64,000 nucleotides of DNA from Tenacibaculum todarodis (GCF_001889045.1 NZ_CP018155.1:925001-989000); one strand, 5' to 3'; counted from the first letter of the stretch, positions 1-9,923 are shown. Notes: generated by a model from the sequence alone, not told the origin. A program made the numbers and translations.

Positions 1-108
1 TTCATTAAATAGTTTCTTTGGTAAACAAAAATAATAAGCAACCAATAAAACCAAAAGAACTATCAGTTTCTTTGGATGCGTTTTTATGATGTTTTTTAGC
101 TTTTCCAT
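1..108 (-). CDS. pbpC: Penicillin-binding protein 1C, N-terminal fragment (gene runs off the window)
   Basis: Reading the minus strand from the ATG at 106-108 gives 36 codons open to the window edge: a basic N-terminus (MEKLKNIIKTHPKK), one hydrophobic membrane anchor, then LPKKLFNE. This matches the start of PBP1C, a bifunctional transglycosylase/transpeptidase anchored in the inner membrane. The gene lies directly downstream of the alpha-2-macroglobulin gene on the same strand; pairing of these two genes is well known in bacteria. Only the anchor is visible, so the call rests on the N-terminal resemblance and the neighbour. Confidence 0.7.
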   Translation of the reverse strand, partial: MEKLKNIIKTHPKKLIVLLVLLVAYYFCLPKKLFNE

Positions 109-119
109 TTTCTTTTTCT

Positions 120-184
120 GTCATTCCTGCGCAGGCAGGAATCTATTCTTACTCTTTGTGGATTCCTGCTTTCGCAGGAATGAC
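120..184. repeat. Dispersed palindromic repeat between pbpC and the macroglobulin gene
   Basis: GTCATTCCTGC at 120 is mirrored by GCAGGAATGAC ending at 184, with a second nested pair (GCAGGAATC / GGATTCCTGC) inside. The transcript would fold into a long hairpin. Related GATTCC...GGAA-GACAA units occur at 39598, 39701 and 43759, so this is a dispersed family rather than a unique terminator. Confidence 0.7.
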
Positions 185-197
185 AAAAGCGTTGACA

Positions 198-3100
198 TTA
201 CTTAACAACTTTAATCCACTGTCCTTTTGTACGCGCAACATAATCATTGTCATACATTGCTTCTACTTGTGTTCCTGGTAAATAATAATCCCCTAAATAA
301 GATGCATTTAGTAAAATTTTAAATGTTTTTTGGTCATTTCTTCCTAATGAAAAGTAATAATTTACACGATCATCTCTAATATCAGTATAATCAACTTTAG
401 TATTTTGTTGCCCTCCAAAATCAGTAAAACGCGTATTGACAATCTCCCAACCTGAAGGTAAAATCTGAGTTAAAGCAACATTATCAACAGTATTGGTTGA
501 TGTATTTTTCACAAATACTTCAGCTACAATATTAGTTCCTTGTTGTAATTCTTTTGGAGAAATTATTTTTCCTTCTTTTGTTTTATAATGAACATAAACT
601 TCTAAGTTTTTCTGAAAAACTTCTTCACTACCAGCTGGTAAAATTCCTTCTGAAGTAATAGTTGCATATAAAATTCCGTTTGAATTATTCTTAACTTCTA
701 AAGAATTATCTTTCTGAATAGCAGTCAGTTTTGTATCAAAAAGCGATTTATTTGTTGTTGCATTTACATTTTTTCCATTGAAAGAAAATGTTGCGTTTAC
801 ACTTTTAGCTTGTTCATTTTGCATCACAAATTTTGCAATTGCTAATAAACTATATGAAGTAGTTTGTGTGCTCATCCACTTCTCACTTGACAATTTATCA
901 GCTATTTTTTTTGCTAATTTTATCGACTTCACATCATCTTTTAACAAAGAATACGTTTCCAAAGCCATTGCATCATCTCTGGTTTCAGAACCATAATAGT
1001 AATATCTTCTTTTCTTTGTTTCAGTAGATAATGTGTTTAAAATGTTTTTAGCAATCGATTTTTTACCAATTAAAGCATACGCCATTGCTAATCTCATTTT
1101 TGATTCATTAGAAATGTTTTTCGTTTCACGCAAACGATTCATTGAAGCTAAATCTGGTGTTGTTGCCAAAGCCAACGTATATAATCTGTAGGCTTGCGCC
1201 AATTCATTTCCATATCGATTGTCTTTTCTCCAATTACGTGCTTGTTGTTTTTGGTACGAAACCCAGCTATTTTTAAACCCAATTGGCAACACATAACCTT
1301 GTTTTTCTGCTTCTAATAAGAAATGACCTGCGTATGTTGTTCCCCAATCGTTTGCATTGTTATTTCCACTCCAATAAGACAATCCGCCATTTGATAATTG
1401 AAATCCAGATAATCGACTTATTGCATGTTTAATATTTCGTTCTACGGAAGCTTTTTTCTCATTCGATAAATCGAATAACTTTCTTAAATATAACTGCGGA
1501 AAAGCGCCAGATGTTGTTTGCTCTACACAACCATGTGGATAACGAACCAAGTAATTCAATCGTTTTGTAAAATTCATTGGTGGCAACGTAGAAAATTCTA
1601 CACTTGCTTTGTTAGTTCCAACAGTTCCGAAAGAATTAAAGTTAAACGTTTTAGTTTCATTTCCTTTTAAAACAATATCATAGGTTTTTGTGGTAACCGG
1701 ATTCGGGTTTACAACATCTATTTCTACTGAATAATTAGCTTTTTCTTTTCCAGAACTTGCCACAACATCTACTTTACCAATACCTTTAAAATCATTTACT
1801 TTCACTTTAAAATAAACCATTTTTTCATCTGGTTGCTTAAAATTAACTGTTTGTGTTTTGTTACCAATAACAGTAAATGATGGATTTGGTTTTAAACTTA
1901 CAGAGACATTTTTTACATGATTTTTCATTGCAAACACGGTAACTGGCAATGTAACAGTTTCTGATGGTGTAATTTTTCTTGGTAAGGAAGCTAATATCAT
2001 TAAAGGTTTACGTACAAAAACAGTTTTTTCTGCGCTTCCGTAAGCATCTTTTTTAGTATCACTTGCAACAACCATTGCTCTAACGGAACCAATATATTTT
2101 GGAATATTTACTACATGAGATTGCGTTTTACCAGCAGCTAATGTAAACGGACCTAAATACGTTACCATTGGTTTAAATCGGTTTGCTTTTTTGTTTTTAC
2201 TTCCTGCTTCTGTTTCATCTCCACCAATACTCAAAATTTGATTTATTTTTCCGCCGTAGGCACCAATAACATCATCAAAAATATCCCAAGTTTTTACACC
2301 TAAAGATTGTTTGGCAAAGAAAACATTCCATGCATTTGGTGTTTTAAATCTTGTTAAATCTAACAAACCATCATCAACTAAAGCCAACGTATATGTCATT
2401 GGTTTTCCGTTTGTTTCCGTAACTTTTATAGTTGTACTTTCTTCTGGTCTAATTTCATCAGGCATCGAAATTACAGGTTGTAATTTTGTTGCTGGATTTT
2501 CTACCAACATTGGCATAGAACCGTACATTCTTATTGGTAAATCGTTTTTGGTTTCGTTATGTTTTTGCAATAATGAAATGTTTACAAATACATTTGGCGT
2601 GTATGTTTTTAGAACAGGAAATGTAAATTCAGTTTGATTTTTAGCCGTTTCCACCCAAAAACTCTCTAACACTTCTACGCCATTTTCAATAGTAATTAAT
2701 GCTCTTTGGCCTACTGAAGAAGGAAACTTTACGGTTGCTTTTTCATCAACTTTATAGCTTTCTTTATCGGTTGTAAATTGCAATAAAGTAGCGTTATTCT
2801 GATTCGATTTCTTTTTATTATACCAAGAAGGCCAATCGAAATAAACAATTTCAGAAGTACTGTGTTTTCCTGTTTTATCGGTTACTTTTATCAAATATCT
2901 TCCCCAATCATTTTCGTCAACTTTAAATTTAAATTGTCCTTTTCCGTTAGACGAAGTACTTGTTACAAGCTGTTTGTACGATTTATGAAATTGAGAACCG
3001 TCATAACGAGATAAATTATCATCTCCTGTGCTCCACCACCATCTCCAAGAAAGAGAATAAATTTTTACTTCAACATTTTTTAGCGAAATTGGCTTCCCTT

Positions 3101-5681
3101 TTTCAGTAATTGAAGCAATATTAAACGTGTATTCTTTATCTGTATATAAATAATTTTTAGAGCCTTTTTCAATTGGAGATTCTACACCAACATAACGAGC
3201 AAATGGAGATAGTTTTTTACTAAAAACATCGGTACTAAAATCGCCTCCATTTTCATAGGCTTTTGTAATAAACGAAGCTTTTAACATTCCTGGAGCTTTG
3301 TTTTTCAGCGTTGGTTTTACAGAAAAATTTGCAGTTCCTGTTGCTGATAATTTTCCATCAAAAATTGAAAACTCTTCCGTTTTAAAGCTTTTTGTTACAT
3401 CATCAAAATTATAATTTTTGAAGTTTTTAAATTCGGTTTTTGTTGGACTGAATTTCCCGTTAATATCTAATTTTAAACTTTTTGCAATAGCTCCATGCAG
3501 CCATTTTACTTCTACATCACCAGAAACAGCAGCGTCAGAAGTGAAAATTTCTGTATCTGTTTTCAACTTAATTTTTAAACGATTTGGTTTAATAGTTTCA
3601 ACTTTTATTGTTTTATTAAAAATAGCACCACCAACGGTAGTTTTTACTTTCCAATTTCCTGTTGGCGCATCTTGATTTGTTTTTGTAGTATACGCATAAA
3701 CATTCTCTGGATTTTTATGCAAAATTTTACGGTCTATAATTTTTCCATGCGGATTTGTTAATTCGAATTTTATTGGATGACCTTCAGGAATCGGATTTGC
3801 ATTATCATTTAAAACAAATGTTAAAAAAATATTGTCTCCAGGACGCCAAACACCACGTTCTCCATATACATATCCTTTTATTCCTTTTTGAAGTTTTATT
3901 CCAGAAACATCAAACTTACTCATAGAAAGTGCTTCACCATCATTTAGTTTTACATACGTTGTATTATTTCCTTTAGAAATAACGGCAAAATATGCTTGTG
4001 GTGCATTCTCAATACGCGCTGTTCCGTCTGAACTTGTTTTAGTTGTTTTTACTTCTTGCTGTTGTAGATTAAGTAATTTCACAGTTGCATTACTTACAGG
4101 TTTTGTAGTTAATAAATCTGTAACTGCAATAAAAAGTGAATTATTAGTTCCTTTTTTTATGGTAACTCCTAAATTTGAAGCTACAATATTTTTAGTAATA
4201 TTTTTATTGTAGTAATAAGATGAAGTACACGGATTGTCTCTATCGTTCCAATTGTAATTTCTGTAATTATAATTGTTATAGTAGTTTGTAGAATTATAAA
4301 ACGCATCATCTAATTCTTTTTTACCATAAATTATACTTGTGTTATTCTCTTTTCCATCACATTGATACGCAGCATATTCTTGAATAAAATTCAATTCCAA
4401 ACGATACATCGCACCTGCTTCTGGCGTAATAATTTCAGCTAAATCAATTGCAAAAGCATTGTTTTTATCCAGTTTTAAACCACCACTTGCTAAGTTTATA
4501 GTGTGTGAAGCAACTGGGCGGCCAACTGTACGAATATAACCAGCGTTACTTATTTTATTTTGCTGTAAAAATTGCAACATATTGTCTTTATAGACTTTGT
4601 AAACTGTTGCATCAACAGCTTTTAAATTTACTGCTTGAAAGTTTACTTTTAAGTTTTCAGAACTTGGTAAAATAGTACCGCTTTGTAAAAAACTAATAGC
4701 AGGTTTTGGTTGTTCAAAAAATAATTTTCTAATGGTATTTTCTTTTAATGAATATCCATCTGTATTTTTAATTCCGCTAAACACTTCCAGCTCTACAGCT
4801 TCTTTATGTGCTGTTTTAGGAAAAATTGTTACTTTATTTTTATCAATTTTATAGGTAAACTTGGTGTTTTTTGTATTGTTGAAAGCAATTAGTCCATTTA
4901 AATTCTGATTAGTTTTTATTGGATCAGAAAAACTAATTGCTATTTCTTGATTTCCATCTTTAGAAACATCAATTGCTGTAATTTTAAAATTGCTTTTACC
5001 AATTATAGCAATTTCCCTTTCGCCTTTTGAAGAAGAGTTAATCGATTTTCCATTCCAAAATAATTCCAGTTTTTCATCATTTTCAGAACGCTGAATGCTA
5101 TCAATGGTAAAACTAATTTTTGAAGCGTATTTTTCAGTTGCATCAAACTGAATAGGAATGTTTTTGTTTTTGTATGTTGCCGTTACAATGTTTTCTAATT
5201 TAGAAGTTTCTATAACGTCGTTTGCACTTATAACGCCGTCTATATAATTCCAATTTTTATCATAACTCTGCGGAGAAAAATTATTGACAACAAATACTTG
5301 TTCTTTGGTTTTCACCTTAAAAACAAAATCTTTTTTATCCGTAGGAACACCAGTATAAATACCTGATAAATTGGCAGTTACAATATATTCTTGATTTCCT
5401 TGTAGTTTTTCAGTTGGTGTAAACACAAGCGTATTTCCTTCAATAGAAACTGTTCCTTTTACATTTGGAGAAAGTGTAATTATGTTTTCTGGAATAGCAG
5501 AAGAAGCTATCGGTTTTACCAATTGCACCTTTATTTTATCAGTTGTAGAAATAATCTCTTTTGGAAAATGACTTACAAATTCAACAAAATCATTGGTTTT
5601 AGAAACTTCTTTTGTAGTCTTTTTACAAGAAACAATACTTAATAAGAAAACTGCTGTAAACAGGTAAACATACTTTTTCAT
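198..5681 (-). CDS. Bacterial alpha-2-macroglobulin-family lipoprotein
   Basis: About 1827 residues. The start chosen is the ATG at 5681, because MKKYVYLFTAVFLLSIVSC is a lipoprotein signal peptide with the acylated Cys after SIVS; an upstream in-frame start would add seven residues ahead of it. The protein has serial beta-sandwich (MG) domains, a bait-region-like middle and a thioester domain. The motif HGCVEQ (about residue 1385) keeps the Cys and Gln of the internal thioester. Family members are thought to trap attacking proteases at the cell envelope, working with PBP1C, whose gene follows. Length and layout are normal for the long Bacteroidota form. Confidence 0.92.
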   Translation of the reverse strand: MKKYVYLFTAVFLLSIVSCKKTTKEVSKTNDFVEFVSHFPKEIISTTDKIKVQLVKPIASSAIPENIITLSPNVKGTVSIEGNTLVFTPTEKLQGNQEYIVTANLSGIYTGVPTDKKDFVFKVKTKEQVFVVNNFSPQSYDKNWNYIDGVISANDVIETSKLENIVTATYKNKNIPIQFDATEKYASKISFTIDSIQRSENDEKLELFWNGKSINSSSKGEREIAIIGKSNFKITAIDVSKDGNQEIAISFSDPIKTNQNLNGLIAFNNTKNTKFTYKIDKNKVTIFPKTAHKEAVELEVFSGIKNTDGYSLKENTIRKLFFEQPKPAISFLQSGTILPSSENLKVNFQAVNLKAVDATVYKVYKDNMLQFLQQNKISNAGYIRTVGRPVASHTINLASGGLKLDKNNAFAIDLAEIITPEAGAMYRLELNFIQEYAAYQCDGKENNTSIIYGKKELDDAFYNSTNYYNNYNYRNYNWNDRDNPCTSSYYYNKNITKNIVASNLGVTIKKGTNNSLFIAVTDLLTTKPVSNATVKLLNLQQQEVKTTKTSSDGTARIENAPQAYFAVISKGNNTTYVKLNDGEALSMSKFDVSGIKLQKGIKGYVYGERGVWRPGDNIFLTFVLNDNANPIPEGHPIKFELTNPHGKIIDRKILHKNPENVYAYTTKTNQDAPTGNWKVKTTVGGAIFNKTIKVETIKPNRLKIKLKTDTEIFTSDAAVSGDVEVKWLHGAIAKSLKLDINGKFSPTKTEFKNFKNYNFDDVTKSFKTEEFSIFDGKLSATGTANFSVKPTLKNKAPGMLKASFITKAYENGGDFSTDVFSKKLSPFARYVGVESPIEKGSKNYLYTDKEYTFNIASITEKGKPISLKNVEVKIYSLSWRWWWSTGDDNLSRYDGSQFHKSYKQLVTSTSSNGKGQFKFKVDENDWGRYLIKVTDKTGKHSTSEIVYFDWPSWYNKKKSNQNNATLLQFTTDKESYKVDEKATVKFPSSVGQRALITIENGVEVLESFWVETAKNQTEFTFPVLKTYTPNVFVNISLLQKHNETKNDLPIRMYGSMPMLVENPATKLQPVISMPDEIRPEESTTIKVTETNGKPMTYTLALVDDGLLDLTRFKTPNAWNVFFAKQSLGVKTWDIFDDVIGAYGGKINQILSIGGDETEAGSKNKKANRFKPMVTYLGPFTLAAGKTQSHVVNIPKYIGSVRAMVVASDTKKDAYGSAEKTVFVRKPLMILASLPRKITPSETVTLPVTVFAMKNHVKNVSVSLKPNPSFTVIGNKTQTVNFKQPDEKMVYFKVKVNDFKGIGKVDVVASSGKEKANYSVEIDVVNPNPVTTKTYDIVLKGNETKTFNFNSFGTVGTNKASVEFSTLPPMNFTKRLNYLVRYPHGCVEQTTSGAFPQLYLRKLFDLSNEKKASVERNIKHAISRLSGFQLSNGGLSYWSGNNNANDWGTTYAGHFLLEAEKQGYVLPIGFKNSWVSYQKQQARNWRKDNRYGNELAQAYRLYTLALATTPDLASMNRLRETKNISNESKMRLAMAYALIGKKSIAKNILNTLSTETKKRRYYYYGSETRDDAMALETYSLLKDDVKSIKLAKKIADKLSSEKWMSTQTTSYSLLAIAKFVMQNEQAKSVNATFSFNGKNVNATTNKSLFDTKLTAIQKDNSLEVKNNSNGILYATITSEGILPAGSEEVFQKNLEVYVHYKTKEGKIISPKELQQGTNIVAEVFVKNTSTNTVDNVALTQILPSGWEIVNTRFTDFGGQQNTKVDYTDIRDDRVNYYFSLGRNDQKTFKILLNASYLGDYYLPGTQVEAMYDNDYVARTKGQWIKVVK

Positions 5682-5802
5682 AATACAAAATTTTAAATGC
5701 AATCAAATTTAATTAATTTAAAGCATACAAAACTGTACAAATTAGAAAGTGTTCTGTTTTATTGAGAATTCGTTAAAAGAAAATTTAGTTGGAGTATTTT
5801 TT

Positions 5803-5882
5803 AGACACAGATTTCACGAATTAACACAGATAAATGAGTAAATTCTATTTAAAATTAGTGTAAATCAGTGAAATCTGTGTCT
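5803..5882. repeat. Dispersed inverted repeat, AGACACAGATTT type
   Basis: AGACACAGATTT (5803-5814) is exactly mirrored by AAATCTGTGTCT (5871-5882), enclosing further related half-repeats (ATTTCACGAATTAACACAG). It lies between the macroglobulin gene start and the helicase stop. This sequence type is a known dispersed element of flavobacterial genomes. It may also act as a terminator for the helicase gene. Confidence 0.65.
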
Positions 5883-5888
5883 TATTTT

Positions 5889-7202
5889 TTAAATAGTATG
5901 AATCCTAACTTTCTTACTTTTTAAACGTGTATTATTTAGTTTTTCAACCAAATTAGTAGCTTCAGAAACTGGTACAGCAATAAAAGCACAATCTTGCTTT
6001 AATTCTATAACACCTAATTGATCTTTGGTTAAATCGCCTTTTTTAAAGAATAAACCAGCAATATCACCTTTAGAAATCTTGTCTTTTCTTCCGCCAGAAA
6101 TAAATAAGGTTTCCCAATATTGCGCTTTTACTTTTTCTTTTGAAGTAATATTTGCATTCGTTGCTCCTTTTATAAAATCTGGTAAATGTTCTTTTTCCCA
6201 CTTTAAAACATACGCAGTTCCTTTGGCGTCAACTCTTGCTGTTCTACCATTTCTGTGCGTAAACTCTTCTAAACGTTCTGGAAGTTCATAATGCGCAATA
6301 AATTTAAGCTCAGGAATATCAATTCCTCTTGCTGCTAAATCTGTAGCAATTAAAACTCTACTGGTTCCGTTTCTAAATTTTATTAACGAGCGTTCTCTAT
6401 CTTTTTGCTCCATTCCGCCAGAAAAACAACTATGGCTTATCTTATTTTTCTCAAGAAAAGTACTTACATGCTGAATACTATCTTTTAGGTTACAGAAAAT
6501 AATTCCAGGTTGATTACCAACATGACGTAATAAATCTAACAACGTCTGATTCTTATTTTTAGCCGGAGAATTCACAATTTTAATATCTAATTTCTTAGAT
6601 TTTTTTCCTGTTAAGTAATTTAAAGTCTTTGCATTATTTAAACCCACAAAACCAGGAATTTCAGCTTCTTGCGTTGCCGAAGTTAAAATACGTTTACTAA
6701 GATTTGGCAATTGATTAATAATTCCGCGCATTTCATATTCAAAACCAACCTCTAAAGACTTATCAAACTCATCTAAAATTAAGGTTTTTATGCTATCTTT
6801 AGAAAAACGATCGTTAGCAAAATGATCCGAAATTCTTCCTGGAGTACCAATTAAAATACTTGGTGTGTGCTTAATTTCAATTTTATCCTTCGCCATTGAA
6901 CGTCCGCCGTAAACTGCATTTACTTTAAAACCAGTTCCCATTTCACGAATAACTTGCTCAATTTGAATTGCCAATTCTCTAGACGGAACCAAAATTAAAA
7001 CCTGAATATCTTTATTCTCAGGGTCAATTAATTTAAGCGTTGGTAACAAAAAAGCCAATGTTTTTCCCGTTCCCGTAGGCGATAAAATCACTGTATTTGC
7101 AGTTTCCTCAACAACAGCAATAGCTTCATTTTGCATTTCATTTAGTTCGTAGATATTTAGTTTTGCTAAAATCTCATCCTGTCCTTTTATATTATTTGCC
7201 AT
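5889..7202 (-). CDS. dbpA: DEAD-box RNA helicase with DbpA-type RNA-binding domain
   Basis: ATP-dependent RNA helicase, probably acting in 50S ribosome assembly. Motifs in order: PTGTGKT (motif I, about residue 43), PSRELA, TPGR, motif II as DEFD instead of DEAD, SAT (motif III), then the second RecA domain with ATDLAARGID and HRNGRTAR. The last 75 residues (ETLFISGGRKDK to the C-terminus) fit the DbpA RNA-binding domain, which targets 23S rRNA helix 92 in known members. The start at 7202 (MANNIKGQ) fits better than the ATG nine codons upstream. It is a single gene, convergent with nothing close by. Confidence 0.85.
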   Translation of the reverse strand: MANNIKGQDEILAKLNIYELNEMQNEAIAVVEETANTVILSPTGTGKTLAFLLPTLKLIDPENKDIQVLILVPSRELAIQIEQVIREMGTGFKVNAVYGGRSMAKDKIEIKHTPSILIGTPGRISDHFANDRFSKDSIKTLILDEFDKSLEVGFEYEMRGIINQLPNLSKRILTSATQEAEIPGFVGLNNAKTLNYLTGKKSKKLDIKIVNSPAKNKNQTLLDLLRHVGNQPGIIFCNLKDSIQHVSTFLEKNKISHSCFSGGMEQKDRERSLIKFRNGTSRVLIATDLAARGIDIPELKFIAHYELPERLEEFTHRNGRTARVDAKGTAYVLKWEKEHLPDFIKGATNANITSKEKVKAQYWETLFISGGRKDKISKGDIAGLFFKKGDLTKDQLGVIELKQDCAFIAVPVSEATNLVEKLNNTRLKSKKVRIHTI

Positions 7203-7397
7203 ACCGTTGTAAAACTTAATTTTTTGCAAAGATAGTTAGTCTTACACCAGAAACTCCGTTCAACTGTTTTTTTATTTTTTTGAAGCTGTTTCCTGCTTTC
7301 ACTACTCGCTGTTTCGTTCCTCAACGAGCTCAAACAAGCCGTTCAATCAGGGCTAAACTTGTTTGCTAACTAATTAACTTTTATGAACAATATTTTT

Positions 7398-7405
7398 TAC
7401 TTTTG
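7398..7405 (+). promoter_or_regulatory. Putative -7 box for miaE
   Basis: TACTTTTG matches the Bacteroidota -7 consensus TAnnTTTG and lies 18 bases before the ATG at 7424. It overlaps the alternative TTG start at 7403, which argues that translation starts at 7424. No convincing -33 TTG was found. Confidence 0.45.
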
Positions 7406-7423
7406 CCACAAGAAACCACAACC

Positions 7424-8005
7424 ATGTTAGGATTACAATTCGAAACCGAAACTTCTTGGGCAGACATTGCCAAAGACAACTTACAGCAAATATTAACAGA
7501 CCACGCATTTTTAGAGCAAAAAGCAGCTTCTAATGCAGTGTCTATTATTATCAATTATTCCGAAGAAACGGAACTTGTAAAAGAAATGAGCAATATTGCT
7601 ATTGAAGAAATGGAACATTTTAGAATGGTGCATTTATTAATGGTAAAACGCGGAATGGTTTTAGGGCGCGAGCAAAAAAACGATTATGCTATTAGATTGC
7701 AGAAGTTTTTTAAGAAAACTGGCGATAGAACTGATGCTTTAATACAGCGTTTATTAATTGCGGCGTTAATAGAAGCTAGAAGTTGCGAACGTTTTAAGGT
7801 ATTCTCAGAAAATATGGAAGATGAAGAATTGTCTAAATTCTATAAAGATTTAATGATTTCTGAAGCCAACCATTACACAACTTTTTTAGCATTTGCACGT
7901 CAATATCAAGACAGAGCAATTGTAGATAAAAAATGGAATGCTTTAGTTGCCTTTGAAGCAGAAATGATGAAAAATCGTGGTTCTGAAGCTAAAATTCATG
8001 GATAA
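7424..8005 (+). CDS. miaE: tRNA-(ms2io6A)37 hydroxylase, MiaE
   Basis: A ferritin-like diiron monooxygenase that hydroxylates the isopentenyl group of ms2i6A37 in tRNA. About 193 residues, typical length. The four metal-binding segments are visible: a Glu in DHAFLEQKAAS, EEMEH (ExxH), IEARSCERF, and EANHYTTF (ExxH). The frame is open back to a TTG at 7403, but ATG 7424 (MLGLQFETETSW) matches the family N-terminus and lies just behind a -7 box. It is followed at 16 bp by a membrane-protein gene. Confidence 0.9.
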   Translation: MLGLQFETETSWADIAKDNLQQILTDHAFLEQKAASNAVSIIINYSEETELVKEMSNIAIEEMEHFRMVHLLMVKRGMVLGREQKNDYAIRLQKFFKKTGDRTDALIQRLLIAALIEARSCERFKVFSENMEDEELSKFYKDLMISEANHYTTFLAFARQYQDRAIVDKKWNALVAFEAEMMKNRGSEAKIHG

Positions 8006-8021
8006 AAATTAGATAAATTTA

Positions 8022-8546
8022 ATGGAAAATCAATTAAATAAAATTTTTACTATAAAACCTTGGGTAATGTTTTTATCCATAATTCTTATATCATTATCAA
8101 CTAAAACAATTATTAGCATTTTTTTAATGATTTTTTGGTTCATATTATTCACTTACTGGACTCTTGGTGTGGGAGAAAAACTATATAATAAACTGAATAA
8201 CAAATCTATTTTAAATTTAAAGCAATTTAAATTACAAATCTATTTTGTTGTTATCTATTTAATTTTGATTTCTATCTTTTTAGGTGGATATGACATAAAC
8301 AATAATAACATTGTAGAGTATGGTTGGGTAGCTTGGGTAATCATTCCTCTATACTTTCTTATGTTTTTCTGTATGATACACACAATTTATTTTTTATCAA
8401 GATGTATAACAACAATAAGAAATAAAAAAGAAGGTTATGGTTGGTATATGTTAGGTTTTTGGGTGTTTCCAATTGGTATTTGGATTATTCAACCAAGAAT
8501 AATTGATTTATTAAATAAGGATTCAACTAAACAAAATACCATCTAA
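8022..8546 (+). CDS. Uncharacterised multi-pass membrane protein
   Basis: 174 residues, not recognised. Roughly five hydrophobic segments are seen: WVMFLSIILISLSTK, TIISIFLMIFWFILFTYW, IYFVVIYLILISIFLG, WVIIPLYFLMFFCMIHTIYF and a C-terminal GFWVFPIGIWII. Short basic loops separate them. It sits between miaE and a DUF4268 gene, all on the same strand with gaps of 16 and 3 bp, so it is probably cotranscribed. No catalytic motif was seen. Confidence 0.6.
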   Translation: MENQLNKIFTIKPWVMFLSIILISLSTKTIISIFLMIFWFILFTYWTLGVGEKLYNKLNNKSILNLKQFKLQIYFVVIYLILISIFLGGYDINNNNIVEYGWVAWVIIPLYFLMFFCMIHTIYFLSRCITTIRNKKEGYGWYMLGFWVFPIGIWIIQPRIIDLLNKDSTKQNTI

Positions 8547-8549
8547 AAA

Positions 8550-8990
8550 ATGTTCTCTAAAGAAGAATCAGCACAATTACGTAAAGAGTTTTGGACAAGT
8601 TTTGGAAAATCGTTTCCAAGAAAATGGTTGTTATACAATACCAAAATAAAGGGTTTTGCTTTTAAGTTTCAAGCAGATAGAAAAAAGGCTTCGGTTTGTT
8701 TAGATATTGAACACCCTGAAGATATACACAACGAGCTTTTATACGATCAAATGTTGTCTTTAAAGGTATTGTTAGAAACAGAAATACCAGAAGTTATTTT
8801 TGATGCAACTTTTGAATTGGAAGAAAGTAAAAAGATAATCCACCGAATTTACGTTCCTTTTGAAGGAAAATTTAGCGTGCATAACAAAAATACTTGGCGA
8901 GATTGTTTTGAGTTTTACGTAGAAACAATGCCAAAATTTGAACTTTTCTTTTACGAATACGAAGACTTTATTAGACAATCTGTTTCTTAA
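8550..8990 (+). CDS. DUF4268-family protein
   Basis: 146 residues. The N-terminus EFWTSFGKSFPRKWLLYNTKIKG followed by FKFQADRKKASVCLDIEH is the pattern I associate with the small, standalone DUF4268 proteins of flavobacteria. DUF4268 also occurs as a C-terminal domain in proteins linked to nucleic-acid processing, but the function of this small form is unknown. It is the last gene of the miaE group and is followed by a dispersed repeat and a bidirectional terminator. Confidence 0.65.
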   Translation: MFSKEESAQLRKEFWTSFGKSFPRKWLLYNTKIKGFAFKFQADRKKASVCLDIEHPEDIHNELLYDQMLSLKVLLETEIPEVIFDATFELEESKKIIHRIYVPFEGKFSVHNKNTWRDCFEFYVETMPKFELFFYEYEDFIRQSVS

Positions 8991-9020
8991 ATAGTTTATA
9001 CTTTTACTTCATAAAATAGC

Positions 9021-9104
9021 CTGCGTTAGCGATTGAAGTGACATCCTTTTATGAGTTTACGAATAAAAGATATAACGGAAAGCGCGACCTGAAAGGTAAC
9101 GCCC
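9021..9104. repeat. Dispersed repeat (GCGTTAGCGATTGAAG family)
   Basis: The left part GCGTTAGCGATTGAAGTG-ACATCC and right part AAAAGATATAACGGAAAGCG-CGACC recur, with few changes, at 59221-59389. It is GC-richer than its surroundings and lies between convergent genes. I see no ORF in it. Confidence 0.65.
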
Positions 9105-9114
9105 AAAATAAAAA

Positions 9115-9159
9115 AAGCCTGACTTTAATTGTTGAAAAATCAACTTTAAAGTCAGGCTT
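9115..9159. terminator. Bidirectional rho-independent terminator
   Basis: AAGCCTGACTTTAA at 9115 pairs with TTAAAGTCAGGCTT ending at 9159, with a further inner GTTGA/TCAAC pair. A-runs on the left and right provide U-tracts in both directions. It separates the plus-strand DUF4268 gene from the minus-strand CAP-domain gene. Confidence 0.85.
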
Positions 9160-9183
9160 AAAAAAATTAAAATTAAACCTTTA

Positions 9184-9690
9184 CTAAGGTTTTTTCACAA
9201 AGATGTTTGTGTAATACCAATGTCCATCGCTGTCTTTTCTGGCTATAACATCAAAATAGTTATAATCACCTTCAATGTTTGCTCTGTGTCCATCACTAGC
9301 AATCCAAGCGTCAACTACGCTTTCTGCAGTGGTAAATCCTGAAGCAACATTTTCTGCAGCACTAACAATGTCAGCATTTTCTACTAAATAACTTGCTCGG
9401 TCATTAAAACCATCATGAGAAATTTCTTGCTCATCAATCATGTAATGTGTATGATTAAGTGCAGGAACTTTTACAATGTTAAAGTTATTAAGTGCAGATA
9501 GGTTAATTGAAACTCTATAATCGTTAATTCGATTTAAAATTTCATTTTCTATTGTACTAGGCGCAATGTACTCTACTACAGGCTCTTCAGCAGCAGCAAC
9601 TACAGTTTCTTCGCTAGAAGAACAAGATGTAATAAAAAAAATTAGACATAGGGCAATTGGTAAGAACTTCTGTTTAGGGGGAGTAAACAT
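9184..9690 (-). CDS. CAP-domain (SCP/PR-1-like) lipoprotein
   Basis: 168 residues. The signal peptide ends in a lipobox, FFITSC, so it should be an outer-membrane or periplasmic lipoprotein. The CAP core is visible: EILNRINDYRVSINLSALN, HTHYMIDEQEISHDGF, AAENVASGFTTAESVVDAWIASDGHRANI and HWYYTNIFVKK. The His/Glu residues of the CAP cavity (HDGF, AENVA, GHR) are kept. Bacterial CAP proteins have no single agreed activity. It is a single gene ending at a shared terminator. Confidence 0.85.
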   Translation of the reverse strand: MFTPPKQKFLPIALCLIFFITSCSSSEETVVAAAEEPVVEYIAPSTIENEILNRINDYRVSINLSALNNFNIVKVPALNHTHYMIDEQEISHDGFNDRASYLVENADIVSAAENVASGFTTAESVVDAWIASDGHRANIEGDYNYFDVIARKDSDGHWYYTNIFVKKP

Positions 9691-9903
9691 AATTAATAAT
9701 ATTTAGGGGTTAATATTTATGCTAAAGTAGCACGTTTTTTTTAAAAAATAAAAATAAAATTATGTTTTTTTATAAACATACATCAATATTACTGTTGATT
9801 AATCACTTAAAACTCAATAAAACATACTTGTTGATACGAATATGACATTTGTAAAATGTTTTTTATCACGCCTTATTTATAAGGCTTTAATAAACAAAAA
9901 AAT

Positions 9904-9923
9904 CCTCAATGTAAACATCGAGG
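9904..9923 (-). terminator. Terminator for the DUF4870 gene
   Basis: CCTCAATGT / ACATCGAGG form a 9-bp stem with one wobble pair, and the A-run at 9895-9902 becomes a U-tract on the minus strand. The surrounding 9691-9957 gap otherwise shows only a small CCTTA/TAAGG hairpin. Confidence 0.7.

Noticed and set aside
5889..7202. DEFD in place of DEAD as a sign of a dead helicase
   Set aside because: The two acidic residues needed for Mg-ATP hydrolysis are both kept, and all other motifs are intact.
7403..7423. Upstream TTG start for miaE
   Set aside because: It overlaps the TAnnTTTG box at 7398-7405, and the ATG at 7424 matches the family N-terminus.
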